From Antitrichia curtipendula (taxonomy: Eukaryota > Streptophyta > Bryopsida > Hypnales > Leucodontaceae): DNA of 64,000 bases. Both the position numbers and the translations under genes were made by a program. The stretch spans positions 38,006,001 to 38,070,000 of the forward strand of contig OX579635.1 in assembly GCA_951230915.1 (NCBI GenBank), in the 5' to 3' direction. This document shows, one piece after another, positions 59,001 to 64,000 of this stretch; position 1 is the stretch's first letter; each line of letters begins with the position of its first letter. The notes beneath the pieces were generated by a model. That model ran no database searches and was not told the origin of the DNA. It saw only the letters and a program-made list of their open reading frames with translations.

Positions 59001-60575
59001 AAATCCTGAAAGTTTGAGGGTTAAAAGTTGACGATCCCACAAAAATGTGGAAGGCATAGCAGTCTTATTTTTTTTTAATGAACAAGAAAATATACGCCCA
59101 ATAAAACATCTTATTTAATAAAGAAAATAACCCTTAAAAATGAGAAAAATCCTGAAAGTTTGACGGTAGTTAAGGGTTTAAGGAGTCAAAAAAAAATAGA
59201 ACACCAGAGAACCTAGCACAATCCAGAAACACCCCCACAAGGCCTTAAGCATCATTACCCGCCTCCTTCATTGCCAGCTGTTTCGATATTGTAAGAGCAT
59301 CCTTTCCACTCCCGACAATTTCCAACTCCACAGCTTCGCCAAAGACTTCCTTGTGTGACAACAACTCCGTGTAAAAAACATACAGCGGAGCGGGAAGAAG
59401 CTCTGCAAGAGAGTCCTGTTTGCCCCGCTTCGTGTGTAAGATGTTCAACTGCTGCTGAACAGGTAAAGTGGCTTTCTTCAAAGTTTTCAGGTGCGAAGCA
59501 AGACCTCCGAGGAACTTTCGCCGGTTGGCGATGTTCTCCAACAACAACTTCTTGCGGGTTTCTACGATCTCCCGCTGCTTCAGCAATTCCTTTCGCTGTG
59601 ATCACACAATACCAAATAATGAGCACTTGTGGCCACATATGAAGACTAAGAAGAGAATGCAGTACAGACTTAAATATGTCAAGAAACTTGCATCCCAAAA
59701 ATCATAACGAGAATTCCTACATTTGTAATTAAAACTAGCACTATAGAAATAAGTGGATCAGGGAAAAAAAATACTGTTTTAAAATCATTCATGGCTGAAA
59801 CGAAGTGTCAAATCTGAGCAACGAGCAAGTCGACACAGAAGATTAAGAAAAAAATCTCATTTCATAAGCTCCATATCTACACGTAGTAACTAGTTTGTCA
59901 TCAACCAAAATCCACAAACGTGTTCGAGTGGCAGGCACCTGGTGAAGCTCGAATTTGAGACGCTGAATCATAAGTTTATGAGGATCATCACGCAATGCAG
60001 GATCAGACTGAAGCTCCGATGACGCATCTTGGAAAAATGCCTCTTCAGAAACTAGTTCAATGTCGGAATATTTAGACCTAAAATCCTTGCAAGTTTTAAT
60101 GGCCTTTACGTAGTGATTTTTTTCGTACAGTAAATTATGGAGCTGCAACGTGATGTGATCAATAGGCGCTTTCGCATTCTCTGTCTCCAACTTAATTTTA
60201 TCTTCCTCTTGAAGTATCTCTCGGTTCTCCTGCACCCAAAGCAATGCAAAACCCTCTCTATGAAGAAAAAGCTGATCAGACAGAACATATACTAAAAAAC
60301 AAAGCTTTAAACTGAGAATCTCCTTCACCGATATTCGAATTCAAACAGATGCAGCAGCACAATTGAGTTCCATGGCAACAACAGTGGTCATTCAATCGAA
60401 AACTTACCCGCCGAAGGTCAATAAATAAAACAGACGCCTCCGTGACGATTTCCCGCATGGGGAGAGATCCCTTGACGTTGGCCTGGCCATCGCGCTTCAA
60501 GGCCAACATGCGCGCCATCAAGTCCTCCAAAGAGGTCCGAATCTTCACCACGCCTTCATACGACGCCTTCTCCAT
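56078..60575 (-). CDS. THO5: THO complex subunit 5 (THOC5/THO5)
   Basis: Eight exons in minus-strand order: 60575-60408, 60229-59939, 59595-59259, 58194-57866, 57748-57534, 57222-56691, 56547-56398, 56176-56078. The total is 2121 nt (706 residues), with phases closing throughout. The N-terminal half is Glu/Lys-rich and helical (ENREILQEEDKIKLE, LQLHNLLYEKNHYVKAI, RKKLLLENIANRRKFL), as in THOC5. A basic linker (RQRKRAKKPHDK) follows, probably nuclear. The middle has FSLANLFPNDPG and TLRPYKWVQHLGG, hallmarks of THOC5. A variable Ser/Glu-rich region precedes GADYPTRAPEFRIRFL, and the C-terminus is NNVLAHQILALMVLFEKF. THO5 is part of THO/TREX, which couples transcription to mRNA export and, in plants, small-RNA production. 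Its length is close to the animal protein. The 1.06-kb intron 58195-59258 carries degraded repeats. Confidence 0.93.
58485..59175. repeat. Degraded repeat block in a THO5 intron
   Basis: A segment ending AAAATCCTGAAAGTTTGAGGG-like occurs at about 58990-59020 and again at 59125-59160. TTAA-CTCTTAAGGG at 58485 and GAGGG-TTAA at 59016-59024 could be the eroded ends of a TTAA-flanked element. Confidence 0.35.
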
Positions 60576-61087
60576 CTTGTGCGTAATGAGAGAGTTCGAT
60601 GGATTGAATTGGAATTAATCAACCCTACTCTACTTTCATCATTCACTACTTGGAGAATTGCAAAGACATTGCAACATGCATCGTCTTCTTCGTCGTCCCC
60701 GCCATAGCCACAGAGCTTCAGTGACCCAAACCCTAAAAATATCAGAAGCTCTTGTTGTTAAACAAATCCTATTAAGCAAAGACTCCACCACCTCCGAGCA
60801 GCTACAGATGCCGCATATAAACGCTTGCAACCTCACCTCCCAAGCGAAGAAAATAAATCAAACGACCCCAACCAACCAACGTCGTAGAAACATAAAGTAC
60901 AGCGCTAAGTCCCTGTAACGAACAATCTCTTCCGAACTTCCACACAATCAAAGCTCCGCTGAGCATCACAACAGGACTGAGACAGAGCGTCGCAAGCACC
61001 AGGTCGCCCACAGGGCCGCAGAGACAGCCCCTGCGAAGCACTCCGGCAAAGCAAAGGAGTAGCCTAAGGCTGGCAAGAAGGAATGGG
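60576..61087. promoter_or_regulatory. THO5 leader and promoter region
   Basis: Relatively GC-rich sequence upstream of the THO5 start, most likely 5' leader and promoter. Open frames on both strands here lack recognisable domains. Confidence 0.4.
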
Positions 61088-61462
61088 TTAACCCTGAAAC
61101 GCCTGGCCTATGACCACAGAGTTGCAGGTTAACTTAATTCCCATTTAGCAACTACATATTAATGGAAATTTTTTATTTTTTATTTTTCATAGATAATATT
61201 GCTTGCCTTCTTTACTTACCAAAATTTTAGATTTTATTTCCTTCAGAAAATTTCTTTTTTTGAGAATTTTTGAAGAAAAAGTAAAAAAAAATCATATCAA
61301 ACAAAAAATTATCTCCAAATGTGTATAACATAGTGAAGAACATCATAGTTATAGTATAAACATAATTTTCATGTCATTCTATAATTAAAGTATATCTTCG
61401 TCCAACTCATTTGATTGCCATCCAAGCACCACAAAATGTCCCTTGTGATGTTACAGGGTTAA
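61088..61462. mobile_element. TTAA-flanked element, possible family B relative
   Basis: A 375-bp segment bounded by TTAACCCTGAAACGCC and the complement TTAACCCTGTAACATC. The borders match the copy at 40173-40599 closely, but the interior is different. Confidence 0.55.
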
Positions 61463-64000
61463 GACTACAAAGTCTTCCTTGAAAGTCTCAAAATGTGCAC
61501 TGATTGTGTGGAGGGGCCATCATGGAGCGTAGATATTAGTACAATGTTTTAGATATAATAATAGGGATTCACCTTTTCTTTAATGTACTACAAATAAATT
61601 GAGTGTTTTATGACTTAGAAAATATATAGGCCAACATCTTGAGAGGGGGGGGAGGCACTACAACAAATATGGTTGTCAATCATATTTTGGCCTTGTACTT
61701 GATAGGCATACATTATATGTTCTATGGAAACTTCAAAGTGCTTCATTGGAGACGATAGTGAATATGTTTGGAGAACATCCAATCATATTTCCTAGTTACA
61801 TTTTTGCTACAATCATATTCCATAGTCATATTTCTATCTCGATTTCTATGCAAATAACCTTTTCTGTTTTTTGAATAGCCTAGAGAAAATGTGGGTAGAT
61901 CATTTATTTAGGATTTTGAAACCCTAGCCGTCGCTTCTTTAGACTTTTGGATCCCTAGATGCCATTTCTTCAAGGTTTTGAAACCGTAGTTATTGCTTCT
62001 TTAGGGTTCGAAACCCTTGCCGCTACTTCTTTTGCTTCACTACAAGAGAAAGGGGTGTTTTAAGTGTGTTTTTAAGTATAGTCCTAGAGATAAGATATTA
62101 AGTAATGACCTGTATGGAGATTTTTAGTAAAATTTTTACCAGAAAAACGAGTTGTTTGTGTGCCATAAACACCGATTCATGTCTTGAGTAAGTCAAGTTG
62201 AATTAAATTATATAAAGGATTGAATGCACAAGTGCGTGTGTGATTCTATGTGATTGGCTAGCAAGAAGCTATACATCAATTGGCCAAGTGTTTGTGAGTA
62301 TGCAAATTGACTTGGTCATGGAGATTTGAAAACTGTGAAATTGTTGATAAAAACAATTTAAGCGCAATTAGTTGCAATGAAACTATAAGTGAAATCGTTT
62401 GAATGCACTACTGAACAAGTTGATGTAAGTGAATGCAAATTATTGTGAGAATATGGAGTATTTGAATCTGATTACTATTATTAAGCAAATTGTTTGGAAC
62501 AAAGAAGCTAAAACATAACTGTAAACAATTTGTCAAGAGTTGTTTGTTTGTAGATTAGTGGCAATTAGTTGAAAGTTTACTTATGTGTTGTCAATCCAAA
62601 ACATTTTGGAAATTTCATTCTTGTGCATTTGTGTAGGTTCGAATTGTCAGTGTAAAGTTTGAGCAAGAGTCTCACTCATACAAAAATGATATCATGTCAA
62701 ATTGAGCATGAACAAGCTATAAGCAATTCCATTCAAGTTGTCTATCAATTTATCGTACATATGATCAATACATCCATTACAAATTCTCTTATGAATTCAT
62801 AACCAATTGTTGACTTTTCATAAGAGAATCTTGTCCCTAAAAAGTTTATTGTATTTCAAATATATAATTGTCATTTGATTACGTTGATAGCGCATGCATA
62901 AGGCAATTTGATCACCTCCCTGACAACTTGACAAGAGGATTTGACACGAGCCAACCACTAGTACTGGACTGGTACGCTTTACATTGTGTCTTATATATTT
63001 AGTATTGGAATTGGACTGAGACAATTTGACATTGAGTGTGGGTTTATTTGTTTATCTTCCAAACCAAACCTTAAAATCAAGTAGATAAATGTTCAAATAC
63101 AAAATAAGTGACCTTAATCATAATACAGTAGATTTATTGACCTTTCTATAGGAATTAATCCTCTAGCCTATACTAGTTGCCTTCTAGTTTTGTCGAATTC
63201 ACAAATTTTACATTATAGTGCCTTATGTCAATTTATGTATGGCCAGATTGCATTTAATTATTTTAATTAGTTTTTTTTTTAAATTGGCTTGACCAAATTA
63301 ACATAAAGATCAATATTTTGGGATTAACAACTGCCCAAATCAACAAAAAAAATCAACACTTTTACAATGTTGAATTTTTGTTATTTTGGTCACTGAATTT
63401 TTTAGTATTGTATCTTTTTAAAAGCAGCCATGTTTAACGTGGTGAATGTATTTTGTTCCAAAATAAATCATATGCACCACAAAAAAAGACAACTTCACCT
63501 TCTTTAGCAAGGTTTCCCTTCCATTAAAAACTTCTAAAAAAGATCAAATTAGCTTAAGATGCAAGATTGTTCCTTTTCCATGTTCTTGAATCCTCTCACC
63601 TACAACAATAATGTCCTTATCAAGTTCTAGATATTTTTTTATCATAAAAAAAATGCAGTGAGCAACACAATTTTTTTGTTTATCTTTGACATTTATGCCA
63701 TCTTCTAACAAACCATGTTAATCTTTTGAAAAATAAAAATAAAACAATAGTTAGTGATTTTTACTTGCTATATACCTACCCCCAAACAAGACTCTTGCTA
63801 TTGAAAGGAGAGGATTGCGGAGCTTCTTTCCAACATGTAAATGGTCCTGCATCATTATTATTGGAGCATCATCCACAATTTTCGTGCACATAAGAAATCC
63901 ATCATTCTATAGGCCATATGTGCCCCTAGAGATGCTTTTTAGCATCAATTTTGTGCACTTGCTGTTACCATCAAATCAATGCATGATCCCGTAGAGGTCC
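61463..64000. other. AT-rich intergenic DNA
   Basis: No gene, RNA or clear element seen. Short GGTTTTGAAACCC-like variants repeat at about 61910-62030. Confidence 0.45.

Noticed and set aside
60658..61041. Frames on both strands upstream of THO5, one with two hydrophobic stretches
   Set aside because: No start context, homology or splice support. More likely THO5 leader or promoter sequence.
1..64000. LTR retrotransposons, CRISPR arrays, rRNA or tRNA genes
   Set aside because: I looked for reverse-transcriptase or integrase motifs, regularly spaced short repeats and RNA gene signatures and saw none. The repeats present are inverted-repeat elements or tandem duplications.

Overview
The window is nuclear DNA from a land plant. 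The evidence is multi-exon genes with short GT-AG introns, a plant-specific N-myristoylated Rab5 GTPase (ARA6/RABF1 type), plant telomere-type TTTAGGG repeats and several families of small DNA transposons. The AT-rich intergenic DNA and short introns would suit a non-seed plant (bryophyte or lycophyte), but the sequence alone does not settle this. Five genes could be spliced exon by exon with phases that close exactly: RBM28/Nop4-like (5' end outside the window), an SDR42E-type dehydrogenase, a small probable mitochondrial complex I subunit, RABF1 and THO5. A sixth, a DnaJ-like protein, has two clear exons.

Layout: 1-7479 (+) is an RBM28/Nop4-like nucleolar RNA-binding protein whose 2-kb intron (1366-3374) carries seven tandem copies of one C/D-box snoRNA. 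11409-14657 (+) is an SDR42E/3beta-HSD-like enzyme with a C-terminal membrane domain. 16248-21737 is a complete hAT transposon with a perfect 8-bp target duplication and a dead transposase gene. 24314-26343 (+) is a J-domain-like/zinc-ribbon protein with an altered HPD motif and 25-residue repeats. 27545-28159 holds broken receptor-kinase pieces. 28694-29149 (-) is a weak hypothetical gene beside a six-copy repeat array of about 195 bp. 31803-33090 (+) is the four-exon small protein. 36671-38800 (-) is RABF1 and 56078-60575 (-) is THO5. Most of 39-56 kb and 61-64 kb is gene-poor DNA rich in inverted-repeat elements.

The genes are unrelated housekeeping functions (ribosome biogenesis, mRNA export, endosomal traffic, mitochondria) and form no pathway. 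The most distinctive items are the intronic snoRNA homocluster, whose D'-box guide matches a conserved large-subunit rRNA stretch; two families of TTAA-flanked elements with CCC-type ends (piggyBac-like); TA-flanked elements including an 873-bp foldback; and a small element with an 84-bp perfect palindrome.
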